Program-made: the position numbers and the translations under genes
Assembly (NCBI RefSeq): GCF_006538165.1
Contig: NZ_BDLU01000029.1
Location: forward strand, 60,096 to 124,095
Direction: 5' to 3'
Source: Komagataeibacter diospyri
Lineage (GTDB): Bacteria > Pseudomonadota > Alphaproteobacteria > Acetobacterales > Acetobacteraceae
DNA length: 64,000 nt
Notes under the pieces: generated by a model
Told to the model about the DNA's origin: nothing
The model's input: only the letters and a program-made list of their open reading frames with translations
The model's database searches: none
Shown: piece by piece, positions 8,501 to 17,754 of the stretch
How positions within the stretch are numbered: position 1 is the stretch's first letter
Layout of the letters: every line of letters starts with the position of its first letter

Positions 8501-9904
8501 TCAGTTGGACAGGTCGGGAATGATGGACAGCAGGAAGTCCACGCCCGGCGCAATGGCGGCCACCGGCGTACGTTCGTTCAGGCCATGCATGAAGTTTTCC
8601 GACGGCTTGATGAACAGCGGGCTGGCTTCATAGCTGGGCACGTTATGGGCGCGGAACCACATGTTGTCCGACGCCCCCGCCTCCATGGACGGGATGACCG
8701 GCAGGCCGGGATACACGCCGTGGATCGCCTTGTTCACCGCGTCAACGAAGCCCTTATCCATCGGGGAGGCGTCGGTCGCGACCGATGACCCGACCGAAAC
8801 GTCACGCACCTGCACGTTCGGGTCGGCAATCACCTTCTGCAGTTCGGCCATGATGTCAGCCTTGGAATGGCCGGGGAAGATGCGACAGTTGATGTTGGCC
8901 GTCGCCCGCTGCGGCAGGGCGTTCAGCGCATGGCCCCCGTTCACCATCGTGGCGACGCAGGTCGTCCCGATCTTGCCCACCATGGACGGGTCGGCCGACA
9001 GGGTTGCGATTGCCTTCCGGTCCGCCGGGTTGGCGGCGAACGCCTTCATCGCCGTCCCCAGCCTGCCCGGCTCCAGCTTTGCCGCCCCTTCGAAATAGGC
9101 GCGGGTAATGTCATTTTCCTCCGGCCTGAACTGGTATTTCTGGATGCGCGACAGAGCCGCCGACAGTTCGGCAATCGCGTTGTCGGCCCGGGGTTCGGAC
9201 GAATGGCCACCGGGGTTGGTCACCGTCAGTTCGTAATCGGCATAGGTCTTTTCCGCCGCTGCCCAGGCAAAATATTCCGGCTTGCCGGTCTGTTCGTTCA
9301 GCACGCCGTCAGCGCCATCGACATTCAGCACCATGCCCGCATCAGACAGCTTGTCCGCCAAAGCAGCACCACTGTGCATGTCCGTTTCCTCATCCCCGGA
9401 GAAAGCAAGGATGATCGTACGCTTCGGCTTATAACCCTCGCGCCGCAGTTCGATGAGGGAGGCAATCGCCAGCGTATCATCCAGCTTCATGTCCGTGGCC
9501 CCACGACCGAACAGGTAGCCGTTCTCCACCACCGGAGTGAACGGATCACGCTTCCAGTCAGCGGGTTTCGCCTCCACCACGTCCATGTGGCCCAGCACCA
9601 CCAGCGGCTTGAGCGACGGGTCGGTACCATGCCACGTGGCGGTCATGTACATGGTTTTTCCCACCGGGACGATCTGAATGTCCTTTTTGGAAAAACCACC
9701 GGCCACCAGTGCCTTGCTGAACAGTTTGGCCACGTCCGCCGTCCTGTTGTCCGGCCCGGCGACCGAGCGCAGCGCGATCGCCTTTTCCGCAAGGTCCAGC
9801 GCCTGTGCATCCGCCTGCGGGTGCGGCATCACATCGGCAAGCGCCATGGGGGGAAGCAGGACCGGAAGGGCCGTAACGGCAAGCAGGGCCACGACTTTGC
9901 GCAT
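8501..9904 (-). CDS. Exported M20 family metallopeptidase
   Basis: This 467-residue zinc peptidase/deacylase of the M20/ArgE-DapE-CPG2 superfamily begins with a signal peptide (MRKVVALLAVTALPVLLPPMALA), placing it in the periplasm. Metal and catalytic residues are visible: H106 in VVLGHMDVV, D138 in GRGATDMK, and the catalytic glutamate with its metal-binding neighbour at 172-173 in FSGDEETD. The lid dimerisation domain follows (NPGGHSSEP), and the last metal ligand region is near the C-terminus. ATG 9904 starts at the signal peptide; an upstream ATG would bury it. Substrate is probably a peptide or N-acyl amino acid. It is transcribed alone. Confidence 0.88.
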   Translation of the reverse strand: MRKVVALLAVTALPVLLPPMALADVMPHPQADAQALDLAEKAIALRSVAGPDNRTADVAKLFSKALVAGGFSKKDIQIVPVGKTMYMTATWHGTDPSLKPLVVLGHMDVVEAKPADWKRDPFTPVVENGYLFGRGATDMKLDDTLAIASLIELRREGYKPKRTIILAFSGDEETDMHSGAALADKLSDAGMVLNVDGADGVLNEQTGKPEYFAWAAAEKTYADYELTVTNPGGHSSEPRADNAIAELSAALSRIQKYQFRPEENDITRAYFEGAAKLEPGRLGTAMKAFAANPADRKAIATLSADPSMVGKIGTTCVATMVNGGHALNALPQRATANINCRIFPGHSKADIMAELQKVIADPNVQVRDVSVGSSVATDASPMDKGFVDAVNKAIHGVYPGLPVIPSMEAGASDNMWFRAHNVPSYEASPLFIKPSENFMHGLNERTPVAAIAPGVDFLLSIIPDLSN

Positions 9905-10075
9905 TGATCGGGTACTTTCCAAAATTATTATTTCGATAAAATAATGACATGGAACCGTCCCGCGTGCCAGTCGTCCCGCAATGGGCACCGGACATACGAT
10001 GGTGGCTGGCGCAGGGGCGAAATACGGCCATGGGCGTGGCCGGACGGGTCATGTGGCAGGCGCAACGGCAGACCC

Positions 10076-10130
10076 TATGCATTAATTGTCTGTCAGATAT
10101 GCATTAATTGTTGCATGAACATATGCATCA
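10076..10130. promoter_or_regulatory. Operator-like direct repeats upstream of the CsbD-like gene
   Basis: TATGCATTAATTGT occurs twice, at 10076-10089 and 10098-10111, exactly 22 bp apart (two helical turns). A third TATGCAT follows at 10122. The neighbouring words TTGTCTGTCAG and TTGTCTGACATG also recur. The array ends about 60 bp before the start of the CsbD-like gene, so it may bind a regulator; this is inference. Confidence 0.45.
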
Positions 10131-10188
10131 TGCTGTTGTCTGACATGCGCATGGCGCAGCATTCTTTCCATTGGATGAAAGGTCTGAC

Positions 10189-10377
10189 ATGGATCGTTTC
10201 AAGACGATGCTTAGCGGTCGCACCAACATGCTGCTGGGCCAACTGAAACAGGAAATCGGCTACGCCACGGGCCTGCGGCGGCTGGAGCGTCAGGGCATCG
10301 CACAGGAAATGCGGGGGTTTTCCCAGACCGCCCGCCTGCACCGCATGGCCGCCATGGAGCGGTCCGAACAGGGCTGA
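10189..10377 (+). CDS. Small CsbD-like stress protein (putative)
   Basis: This 62-residue basic protein has no signal peptide. The stretch 'GQLKQEIGYATGLRRLERQG' followed by 'AQEMRG' resembles the CsbD family pattern (G-x-x-K-E-x-x-G-x-x-T-G-D-x-x-L-E-x-x-G-x-A-x-x-x-x-G), small proteins often induced by general stress. The assignment rests on this pattern alone. ATG 10189 is used; an in-frame ATG 18 bp upstream is possible. A direct-repeat array lies just upstream. Confidence 0.6.
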   Translation: MDRFKTMLSGRTNMLLGQLKQEIGYATGLRRLERQGIAQEMRGFSQTARLHRMAAMERSEQG

Positions 10378-10496
10378 ACGTCCCCTCCCCCATACATGAT
10401 GACAAACGCATAACCGCATCGCGCGCATGGAGGTTGCCGGGAAACCGGCAGCCCGTACGATGGCCGCATCACTCAATCCATTCAGGAATGACGGCC

Positions 10497-10736
10497 ATGA
10501 GCAAAGACCAGATCATCGACATGCCCTTCACCACGGACGCCATGAAGGCGGCCATTGAACGGCGCATCATCCAGGCGCCCGGCCTGTCCGATTCCCAGAA
10601 GCATGACCTCAGCGTGACCCTTGCAGGTCTTGATGCCGCGAAGCTGGCCACGCTGGTTGAAACCGTGCTGGGCCATGCCATTGAATCCGGCTCTGAAATT
10701 CTGCCCTACCTGCAGCGTCTGGGCCAGCGCGGCTGA
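10497..10736 (+). CDS. Hypothetical small protein (79 aa)
   Basis: No family is recognised. The 79-residue product is soluble and probably all-helical, with 'PFTTDAMKAAIERRI' and 'SDSQKHDLSVTLAGLDAAKL' as amphipathic segments. The ATG at 10497 has AGGA 9 nt upstream. Codon use matches the surrounding genes, and a structured 3' repeat begins 14 bp after its stop, which supports a real transcript. Confidence 0.65.
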   Translation: MSKDQIIDMPFTTDAMKAAIERRIIQAPGLSDSQKHDLSVTLAGLDAAKLATLVETVLGHAIESGSEILPYLQRLGQRG

Positions 10737-10749
10737 CTGGCTGTTTCAG

Positions 10750-10831
10750 GATAAACGTTTCCGGGTGCCGCCTTTTTCCAAAAGGCGGTGTTCCCTGAAG
10801 TTTTTTGGAAAAACTTTACCAAAAACGTCTT
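10750..10831 (+). repeat. Two-hairpin intergenic repeat, copy 3
   Basis: GATAAACGTTTCCGG opens the element. The GC stem is GCCGCCTTTT/AAAAGGCGGT (its outer G-U pair forms only in plus-strand RNA). The second stem is AAGTTTTT/AAAAACTT (10798-10816), closed by ACCAAAAACGTC. It starts 14 bp after the stop of the 79-residue protein gene. Confidence 0.8.
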
Positions 10832-10991
10832 CCTGACCTGCGCGCCGTTTCAGAACGGGCTTGCAGGCATCAAAGACCGACCGCAGGTGCAACGCCCTGA
10901 CCGCCGCTTTTCCTGCCCGAAAAATGGCATGGTGCGGCCTGTCCGGCATTATGACATTCTCTACCTGATCGCCTGTCGCCACAGCCAGCAG

Positions 10992-12263
10992 CTATGTTAC
11001 CGTCTGGTCAGCGGCGCATGCCTGCACCACCGGAGCGGCCGCGCGGGCTTTCCACAACGCCGCCAGGCGGGCATGCAGCCGTGGATCACTGGCGTAGATA
11101 TACAGCCCCCTGCTCCCCCGCGTCATAAGTACGTTGATGGAATTGAGGATAATGCGTTCCATCACCGCCTGCGGGTTGTCCACCCCATCCCGCCCGGTAA
11201 AGGCCGCCCTGTCCTCATACCGTGACGGATCGACCACGATCCGGTCGGTGGCGGGGTCACAGGTCACGGACGGGCCAAGGATCACACCCGCGTAATTCAG
11301 GTCGAACCCCTGAATGGTATAGACCGAACCGACCTCATCAATCGTATCGGGCCGTTCCGCCCATGGCAGGCGCGCCTGTGGCATGGCGCGGTCCCAGCGC
11401 AGGTGAAAACGCCCCTCGGTAATAAAATGATCCTGTCCGTTCAGGGTATAGGGATAATCATACGTCGCCAGCATGCGGCACAGACCATACCGGTCGTTGC
11501 GCTGCCTTATGGCTTCGTACATGGTCTGCGCGTCGTCAAATATCCGGAAATCAAAGGGCTGCGGGGCCGGCAGGGCCAGCAGCCTGCCGTCACGCAGCGC
11601 GTGGATCCACGCCATGACATCCGCATGGGCATGCACGCGGAACTGCTGGTCCAGCCTGCGGGTCACGACCGGGTAGCCCGCCACAAGCTGGCGCAATGTG
11701 GCGTCATTCCACAGGCTCTTGAACTTCAGCACCTGACAGGGGTCGAATATGATGACCACGATATGGGCATGGCGGATGATTTCCGCCAGCTGGTTATCCT
11801 GCCGGAAACGGTTGTAGGGATCGCTGCGGGTCAGCAGCAGGTGCGCCTCATCCACCAGCACGATATCGGCCCGGCCGTCACGCACCGACATCTGGTTGAT
11901 GAAGGTCGTAGGGCGTTCGAAATCCTTCTTGCGCAGGCAGGGCTGGGTTTCGGAAATATTGCGGTACAGCTTGATCATTTCCGGATGGTTGACCAGCAGC
12001 CAGTTGCGGCTGTCATGCAGCGGGTCCTGCGCGTCCCTGCCCCGCGCCGCATCCTGTATCGCGGTAAACAGGGTGTTGAGCAGCAGGCTCTTTCCCGTTC
12101 CCGCATCCCCTTCGATAATGAACAGCGCGTGGTCATCCGCCCGGTGGGCGCGGCAGAAGGCCATCACCTCCGCCTTCAGGGCCTGCTGCTGGCCCGTCAG
12201 CGCCATGGTGGGGGCAAGGCGTGCAAGCGCACTGTCAGGTGCGTGGTCAATGGGGTCTGGCAT
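10992..12263 (-). CDS. DUF2075-type P-loop ATPase/helicase-like protein
   Basis: This 423-residue protein has a Walker A motif GDAGTGKS (52-59) and a Walker B IVLVDEAH (134-141), followed by 'VVIIFDPCQVL' (helicase motif III region). Near the C-terminus are 'SVYTIQGFDLNYAGVILG' and 'ILNSINVLMTRGSRGLYIY', typical of superfamily 1 helicases. This is the layout of DUF2075 proteins (Schlafen group-3-like predicted DNA/RNA helicases). No nuclease domain is visible. ATG 12263 has an AAGGGA site. It is a lone gene; such proteins occur in nucleic-acid repair or defence settings, but no partner is present here. Confidence 0.8.
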   Translation of the reverse strand: MPDPIDHAPDSALARLAPTMALTGQQQALKAEVMAFCRAHRADDHALFIIEGDAGTGKSLLLNTLFTAIQDAARGRDAQDPLHDSRNWLLVNHPEMIKLYRNISETQPCLRKKDFERPTTFINQMSVRDGRADIVLVDEAHLLLTRSDPYNRFRQDNQLAEIIRHAHIVVIIFDPCQVLKFKSLWNDATLRQLVAGYPVVTRRLDQQFRVHAHADVMAWIHALRDGRLLALPAPQPFDFRIFDDAQTMYEAIRQRNDRYGLCRMLATYDYPYTLNGQDHFITEGRFHLRWDRAMPQARLPWAERPDTIDEVGSVYTIQGFDLNYAGVILGPSVTCDPATDRIVVDPSRYEDRAAFTGRDGVDNPQAVMERIILNSINVLMTRGSRGLYIYASDPRLHARLAALWKARAAAPVVQACAADQTVT

Positions 12264-12426
12264 GTCTGTCCCTTCTGGTGCTCCCCTTTTATGCCGCGGG
12301 ACGGCTGACCAGATATGTGAAATATGACGCAAGGGCATGTGTACCCTATTGGTTTTCCTGCCCTGCCATACGTTATATCATCCATCCACGCGCATACCGC
12401 GCATCATTCAGACAGGATTGCCCATA

Positions 12427-12678
12427 ATGACTGACAAACCCACCGCCGCTGCACGCGAACACATGCACAAGCTGGCGGACAAGGGCCTGAAGGAACCCAA
12501 GCTGCTGACCAAGGAAGAGGTGATTTCCCTGGGCCAGCACGTCGCCAAGGAACATGGCCGCGCCACCGAGGCCGATCATGAAATCGCCAAAAAGGCCCAG
12601 CACAACCCCGAAGGCATCACGGCAACCGAAATCAAGGCCCTGTGCAACCACGTCAAGGGCGAACGCACGGCCCGCTAA
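12427..12678 (+). CDS. Hypothetical small charged protein (83 aa)
   Basis: This protein is unrecognised. The 83-residue product is hydrophilic, rich in Lys, Glu, His and Ala, and probably helical ('EHMHKLADKGLKEPKLLTKE'). It has no signal peptide or membrane segment. ATG 12427 is chosen because upstream in-frame sequence lacks coding character. It is divergent from the DUF2075 gene and followed by a structured repeat 95 bp downstream. Confidence 0.65.
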   Translation: MTDKPTAAAREHMHKLADKGLKEPKLLTKEEVISLGQHVAKEHGRATEADHEIAKKAQHNPEGITATEIKALCNHVKGERTAR

Positions 12679-12773
12679 GGGCCGGGGCCGGGGCCGGGGA
12701 ACATCGGATCGGGCATATGTACGCCCCCGTGTTCCCCGGTTCATTCTACTGCAACCGTTTAAAATGGTGTTTT

Positions 12774-12862
12774 GATAAATCAAAAATTTGGAGTGCTGTC
12801 TTTTTTACAAAGGCGGCGTCTTCGCAAGTTTTTTGAAAAAAGCTTTACCAAGAAGTTTCTTA
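12774..12862 (+). repeat. Two-hairpin intergenic repeat, copy 4
   Basis: The element starts GATAAATCAAAAATTTGG. Its first stem, GCTGTCTTT with AAAGGCGGC, needs two G-U pairs that form only in plus-strand RNA. The second stem is AAGTTTTTT/AAAAAAGCTT, and it closes with ACCAAGAAGTTTCTTA. It follows the 83-residue protein gene in the same direction; the next gene is also on the plus strand. Confidence 0.75.
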
Positions 12863-13150
12863 TATTTTTTCAGGCAGGCTTTTAAAAGAAACACAGCAGC
12901 CGAGTGTTTCCATTATTCCCTTGCAGCATAAAGATATGCCCTGCCTGCACCACCTTTTTGCAGGATACGGATCGGCCACTCCATCATGGGACGTGGACTA
13001 TATGATCCGTAGACAACCGGATGGGACAGGTAACGGACCCAGCCTGCGGGACAATTCACGCAGGCATGATCTTTTTTGCATATATGGAAACAGACTTATT
13101 CATTATATGGGACCGGACCTGCGGAAAAATAAGGAGTATTTTCCGCTGCC
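12863..13150. other. Intergenic region upstream of the PAQR gene
   Basis: With the repeat before it, this makes about 470 bp without a gene. It is AT-richer than its surroundings and contains no convincing ORF. An AAGGAG sequence at about 13130 may serve the next gene, although its spacing to the ATG is long. Confidence 0.55.
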
Positions 13151-13822
13151 ATGAATACCCGCACACGTTTTCCCATCTATTCCCTGTCCGAACGGGCGGC
13201 CGACCTGCTGGTGCATGTCATTGGCGTGGTGGGATTGGGGTATGGCGTGCTGTGGCTGGTACATACCGCCATGATGTCCCACTCGGGGCTGGAGTCCGGG
13301 GTAACGCTGCTGTACTGCGGGGCAATACTGGGCACGTGCCTGTCCTCGGCCGCCTATAATTTCTGTCCGTCATGCTGGCTCAAGGGCGGGTTGCAACGTG
13401 TTGACCAATCCGTAATCTTTGTCGCCATTGCCGCAACCTACACCCCTTTCATCCTTCTGGGTGGGCATGGCCGGGGCAGTCTGTGGTTCTGCGCCCTGTT
13501 GTGGGCCATGGCCGGAACGGGCGTACTGGCCAAGATGTGTTTCTTCACGTGGTCACGCCGCTTTCACGTCGTGCCCTATCTGTGTGTTGCGTGGGTTTTC
13601 TTCCTGTGTCCCGACCCGCTGGTGTGGACGCTGCCGACACCTGTCTTTTTCCTGATCGTGCTGGGACTGATGTTCTTCTGTATCGGCGTTGTATTCTACA
13701 TGCGTGAAAACATGCCGTTTTCCAATGCGCTGTGGCATGTGATGGTCGTACTGGGCGCTGGCACGCACATGGCCGCCGTGGGGGCCATGCTGCTGCATTA
13801 CAGCCGGGGACCGATGCAATGA
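13151..13822 (+). CDS. Haemolysin III / PAQR family membrane protein
   Basis: This 223-residue inner-membrane protein has seven predicted helices and PAQR/Hly-III signatures: 'SSAAYNF' in helix 2 region, 'RVDQSVIFVAIAATYTPF' in helix 3, and 'NALWHVMVVLGAGTHMAAV' in the last helix. The conserved Ser, Asp and His residues of these motifs form a zinc site in animal relatives. Bacterial functions are poorly known; despite the name, haemolysis is not established for most members. It is a single-gene unit. Confidence 0.88.
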   Translation: MNTRTRFPIYSLSERAADLLVHVIGVVGLGYGVLWLVHTAMMSHSGLESGVTLLYCGAILGTCLSSAAYNFCPSCWLKGGLQRVDQSVIFVAIAATYTPFILLGGHGRGSLWFCALLWAMAGTGVLAKMCFFTWSRRFHVVPYLCVAWVFFLCPDPLVWTLPTPVFFLIVLGLMFFCIGVVFYMRENMPFSNALWHVMVVLGAGTHMAAVGAMLLHYSRGPMQ

Positions 13823-14332
13823 AGGCAATCAGGATTATGGCGGAATATTACCGCTTCCCATTATGGGATGTGACACAGGGAGAATAAGACGACATGGATC
13901 CCGGTCCCTTGCCTCCATCTGATGATCTGAAAAGAAGACTGTCTGACCGGGCACATGAATATGGATGATCCGAAAAGGTCCGGTTTCAAAAATCTGAAAG
14001 ATGAAGAGCGATTCACGAATACAGGAACCGCCATTACGGAAAAATGCGGGCAGATCTGGGACCTTAATATTCAATTACCTTTAGATACTAAATTAAATTA
14101 CAATAATACATTTTCCTTACTCATACACATCAAGTGAAAAAAGAAAATTCCTGCCTTGTGTTCTTCATGCCATCCTAACAGAATGTAATGAACAGGCGTA
14201 TTCACATGATAATACGACTGACATGACGGCAGGATCGCCCCGACAACCATACCGCACGCCGTTACATCCAGATCATGATTGAAACAGGATGCCCCAGGCC
14301 ACGGCAACGGGTTACGCCCCTGCCAATCAGAC
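13823..14332. other. AT-rich intergenic region (about 510 bp)
   Basis: No gene is supported. The stretch around 14030-14170 is clearly richer in A and T than the genome average and holds only short open frames without motifs. It separates the PAQR gene from the convergent MFS transporter gene. Confidence 0.55.
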
Positions 14333-15787
14333 CTAACGCCCGATTTCACGCAGTGGTCGACCGGCCTCCAGATGCTGTTCGATCACGTCCAGCGGCACAT
14401 CACGGGTTTCGGGCACCAGTGCCAGCGTAAACAGCACGAACACTACGTTCATCACGCTGAACCCGGCAAAGGTCCAGCCTGCCCCGGCCACTGACACAAT
14501 ACTGAGAAACGTGTTGCTGACCGCCCAGTCCATGCCCCAGTTGGCCAGCGTGGAGCAGGCAACGCCAAAATCCCGTCCCTCGATCGGCTGGATTTCCGAA
14601 CACAGGGTCCACACCAGCGGCCCGGCCCCCATGCCAAACCCCGCCACGAATACCAGTAACGCCGCCATCAGCGCCAGTACCGCGCCAGGCCCCTGCAGGT
14701 GCATCCCCTCGATCACGCCAGCGGCAGCCAGCGCCACCGCCATGATGACACAGCTTGTCACCAGCAGCGGCCTGCGCCCCCAGCGCGAGACCATGAAGAT
14801 GGCCAGCACGCCCACCACCGCATTGACAGCACCGACCATGACCGTAGCCCATGCGGCGGCGGAGGTGCCGAAATGCGCGCCCTCCAGTATCTTGGGCGCG
14901 TAATACATCACCACATTGATGCCGGTCAGCTGCTGCATGATCTGCAACCCGATGCCAAGGGCGACGGAACGGCGGAAAAACGGTTTGGTGCGCAGCAGGG
15001 CAAAGCCGCCCACCGGCTTGCCCGCGCCCAGTTCGCGACGGATGTTGTCCAGTTCCCGGTCCGCCGTCGCTTCATCCCCACGCAGGCTGCGCAGGACCTT
15101 GCGGGCTTCCCCGAACCTGCCTTTTGCCGCAAGCCATGACGGACTGGATGGCAGGAACGCGCATCCCATGAACAGCAGTACCGCCGGAATGACCGGCAAC
15201 CCCACCATCAGCCGCCAGTGCCCCCCACCCGACAGAATGCCGCCAGCCAGGTATCCCAGCAGGATTCCCGCCGACTGCAGCATGGAAAAGGTGGTCACCA
15301 TGGTGCCGCGCATGCGTCCCGTCGTCAGTTCGGAAATATACAGCGGCGCAGTAAAGGTGCAGATGCCAATGGCCGTCCCGATCAGGAACCGCCCCAGCAG
15401 GATCTGCCCGATCAGGCCCGCCGTGGCACATAACAGCGCGCCCAGCCCGATCAGCAGCGTGGCCGTACCCAGCGCCAGCCTGCGGCCGAAGCGGCTGGAA
15501 AACACCCCCGCACCACCCGATCCCAGCAGCGCACCCACCATCAGAACCGATACCACCCATTCCTGCGCCCGGGCAGAAGCATGGAAATCACGACCGATGA
15601 AGCCCAGTGCTTCCGCGATCAGCCCGGTATCCAGTCCCACCAGCAACCCCGCACATGCCGTGGTCAGGGCCGCGCGTGCTGCCCCCCCGCCAGCACCGGA
15701 GGATGGTGGCGGAGACCCGGCAGTGGCCGGGGTGACGGGTACCGCGCCATGCGGGGAGGCGACGGATTGATCGGCAGGCTGTAACAC
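14333..15787 (-). CDS. MFS sugar porter
   Basis: This 484-residue, 12-helix inner-membrane transporter belongs to the sugar porter family of the major facilitator superfamily (GalP/XylE-like). Signatures include 'SSRFGRRLALGTATLLIG' after helix 2, 'GRFLIGTAIGICTFTAPLYI' with ELTTGRMRG, 'LQIMQQLTGINVVMYYAPKI' in helix 7, and a final 'LVPETRDVPLDVIEQHLE' (the PETKG-like motif). Proton-coupled hexose or pentose uptake is likely; the exact sugar is unknown. The start is GTG at 15787 and a Pro/Gly/Ala-rich N-terminal tail of about 35 residues precedes helix 1. Confidence 0.9.
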   Translation of the reverse strand: MLQPADQSVASPHGAVPVTPATAGSPPPSSGAGGGAARAALTTACAGLLVGLDTGLIAEALGFIGRDFHASARAQEWVVSVLMVGALLGSGGAGVFSSRFGRRLALGTATLLIGLGALLCATAGLIGQILLGRFLIGTAIGICTFTAPLYISELTTGRMRGTMVTTFSMLQSAGILLGYLAGGILSGGGHWRLMVGLPVIPAVLLFMGCAFLPSSPSWLAAKGRFGEARKVLRSLRGDEATADRELDNIRRELGAGKPVGGFALLRTKPFFRRSVALGIGLQIMQQLTGINVVMYYAPKILEGAHFGTSAAAWATVMVGAVNAVVGVLAIFMVSRWGRRPLLVTSCVIMAVALAAAGVIEGMHLQGPGAVLALMAALLVFVAGFGMGAGPLVWTLCSEIQPIEGRDFGVACSTLANWGMDWAVSNTFLSIVSVAGAGWTFAGFSVMNVVFVLFTLALVPETRDVPLDVIEQHLEAGRPLREIGR

Positions 15788-15992
15788 GTGGCTCTATCCC
15801 CTGATCTCCGGCATGATCGTAATTGACGGGGCCGGTCAGGCTGGATTCATAGGCGATGCGGCAGCACCGATCCATGATACAACCCCAGTCACGGATCAAT
15901 TGCACGAACGGCCCGGGGTCAGAGCATATCGTTTTTCCGTAAGACCCCCACCGTCATGACGGAACCCCGGACCGGCAGAGGCGCAGTATCGA

Positions 15993-17321
15993 ATGAAACC
16001 ACCCGCAAGCATCTTCCCCCGTCCCGAACCCGGCGCACGGGTGGGGCTGGCGCTGTGCCTTGTCTTCCTGCTGTGGGCCAACTGGGTCACGCCGCTATGG
16101 GCGGATGATTACTGCCGCACCATGCCCTTCAACCCCGCCACCATCATGCGCATTGTATGGGGCAATTACAATTTCTGGACGGGGCGGTGGTTCACCACGC
16201 TGGTGACCTTTTTCGTGCTGGACCTGCGGCCCTATGGCTCACTCGTGGCCTTCGCAGTGGTGAATGCGGCCATATTCACCTTTCTGGTGCATGTGGTGGT
16301 GCATATGTGCCGCGCGGTGGCGGGCCAGGCCGCCCCTGTCTACTGGCGGGACGGGATGGTGCAGTACCTGCTGGTGTTCCTCATGCTGTGGTGGCTGCCC
16401 CGCACCATTGGCGAGGTCGCGTTATGGAAAACCGGGGCCATCGGCTACCTGTGGCCCGTGGCGGGAGAGATGTGGCTGCTGGCGCGCATCGTATCACGCC
16501 GCACCGACATGAACATGGCGCAGCATGTTACCGTTTTCCTGATCGCCACGTTCCTTGAACCACTTTCGCTGCTGCTGACGCTGGTACTGCTCGGATATGT
16601 CTTGCATGCATGGAAACGCGGACAGCGCGCGCCATGGGCGCTGCTGTGCAGCCATGGCGCAGGCACGCTGGTACTGGGAATCGCGCCGGGCAACTATGTG
16701 CGCATGCGTACCATGGTTCCCAGCCCGGTCATGGACCGGCTGGATGGACTGCTGGGCAATCTTGGCAGCCTGTTTGACCCGTTCTGGGTGCCTTTTGTGA
16801 TGATGATCGGCATTGGCCTGTTTCTGGGCCGACGGCATCTGTCTTTTCCCGCCTGCCTGCGCGCGGGGCACGGGATATGGTTTGTCGGACTGTCGCTGGC
16901 CTACATGGCGCTGCTGCTCATGTTCCCGCGCGAAGCACTGGCCGCGCGGGTGTCCTTTCCCGCCAGCGTGCTGCTGGTGAGCTACCTGACCTGCCTGCTG
17001 TTTACCTGCCCTGTCGGGCGCGGCTTCAGCGCGGTCGTGGCGCTGGGCTGTGCCGGGCTGGTTGTCATGCATATGGTAATCGTGGTGCCGGATCTTACGC
17101 AACTGGCCCGCATAAGCCGCGACCAGGTGGCCAGCACGCGCGAACAGGTCGCCCGTGACCAGCCGGTTATCCTGCCCCGGGTCACGATGGGGCCACGGCA
17201 CAAGCTGCTTTATGTGCGCAAGGACATCATTTTCGTAGGTATAAACCCCGACCCGCACAACATGCTGACCATGTGTTTCGCACGCGCCATGGGGGCATCT
17301 TCCGTCAGGTCCGTGCCCTGA
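15993..17321 (+). CDS. DUF6056-like polytopic membrane protein
   Basis: This 442-residue integral membrane protein has about ten hydrophobic helices. The N-terminal pattern 'WADDYCRTMP' followed by 'NFWTGRWFTTLVTFFV', then 'ALWKTGAIGYLWP', resembles DUF6056 proteins, which look like lipid-linked-sugar-dependent glycosyltransferases (acidic residues after helix 1). The match is by pattern and moderate. The C-terminal part after about residue 370 is soluble. It is a single-gene unit ending in a structured repeat. Confidence 0.6.
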   Translation: MKPPASIFPRPEPGARVGLALCLVFLLWANWVTPLWADDYCRTMPFNPATIMRIVWGNYNFWTGRWFTTLVTFFVLDLRPYGSLVAFAVVNAAIFTFLVHVVVHMCRAVAGQAAPVYWRDGMVQYLLVFLMLWWLPRTIGEVALWKTGAIGYLWPVAGEMWLLARIVSRRTDMNMAQHVTVFLIATFLEPLSLLLTLVLLGYVLHAWKRGQRAPWALLCSHGAGTLVLGIAPGNYVRMRTMVPSPVMDRLDGLLGNLGSLFDPFWVPFVMMIGIGLFLGRRHLSFPACLRAGHGIWFVGLSLAYMALLLMFPREALAARVSFPASVLLVSYLTCLLFTCPVGRGFSAVVALGCAGLVVMHMVIVVPDLTQLARISRDQVASTREQVARDQPVILPRVTMGPRHKLLYVRKDIIFVGINPDPHNMLTMCFARAMGASSVRSVP

Positions 17322-17358
17322 CGGAAGGCTTTCTGAAAGTAACCGGACAGTAAAAAGT

Positions 17359-17443
17359 AATAAAAGTTTCTGGGAGCCGACTTTCTTCAAAAAGTCGGCG
17401 CCTCCTAAAGCTTTCTGAAAAAAGCTTTACCAAAAACTTCTTC
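17359..17443 (+). repeat. Two-hairpin intergenic repeat, copy 5 (compensatory stem change)
   Basis: Here the first stem reads GCCGACTTT (17376-17384) with AAAGTCGGC (17391-17399). The usual C-G pair is replaced by A-T on both arms, so pairing is kept. The second stem is AAAGCTTT/AAAGCTTT (17407-17428). The outer ends are AAAGTTTCTGG and CCAAAAACTT. It lies 37 bp after the DUF6056-like gene, in the same orientation. Confidence 0.85.
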
Positions 17444-17457
17444 TTTCAACCGGTCTT

Positions 17458-17754
17458 TTACTGGCCACTGTTATTGGGTGGCGGCGCAGACTGCGATGCC
17501 CCTTCAGGCGGGCCATTCTCGGGCTGCTGCTGCTGGTTTTCACGCGCTTCCTTGCGCGCGTGATGGCGTCGCACCATGCCAGCGGCACACCCGGCTGCCG
17601 CCCCGCCCTTGCCATGGCCACTGCCAACGAAATGGCCCGCCACCCCACCGGCGACGGCCCCCTTGACGCAGCCCCCCGGTTCCGCCCCGGCCGTAAGTGG
17701 CAGGGCAAGGATTGTCGTGGTGGCAAGGGCCAGAACGGTACGCCTGAAAAACAT
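17458..17754 (-). CDS. Small exported glycine-rich protein
   Basis: This 98-residue protein starts with a clear signal peptide (MFFRRTVLALATTTILALPLTAGA). The mature part has a glycine-zipper-like segment (KGAVAGGVAGHFVGSGHGKG) and a hydrophilic Gln/Pro-rich tail. No catalytic motif is visible. Such glycine-zipper proteins often associate with the outer membrane. ATG 17754 is preceded by GGGATAAG. Confidence 0.7.
   Translation of the reverse strand: MFFRRTVLALATTTILALPLTAGAEPGGCVKGAVAGGVAGHFVGSGHGKGGAAAGCAAGMVRRHHARKEARENQQQQPENGPPEGASQSAPPPNNSGQ

Noticed and set aside
11403..12308. Plus-strand 301-codon frame opposite the DUF2075 gene
   Set aside because: The minus strand carries complete Walker motifs; the plus frame is a shadow without motifs.
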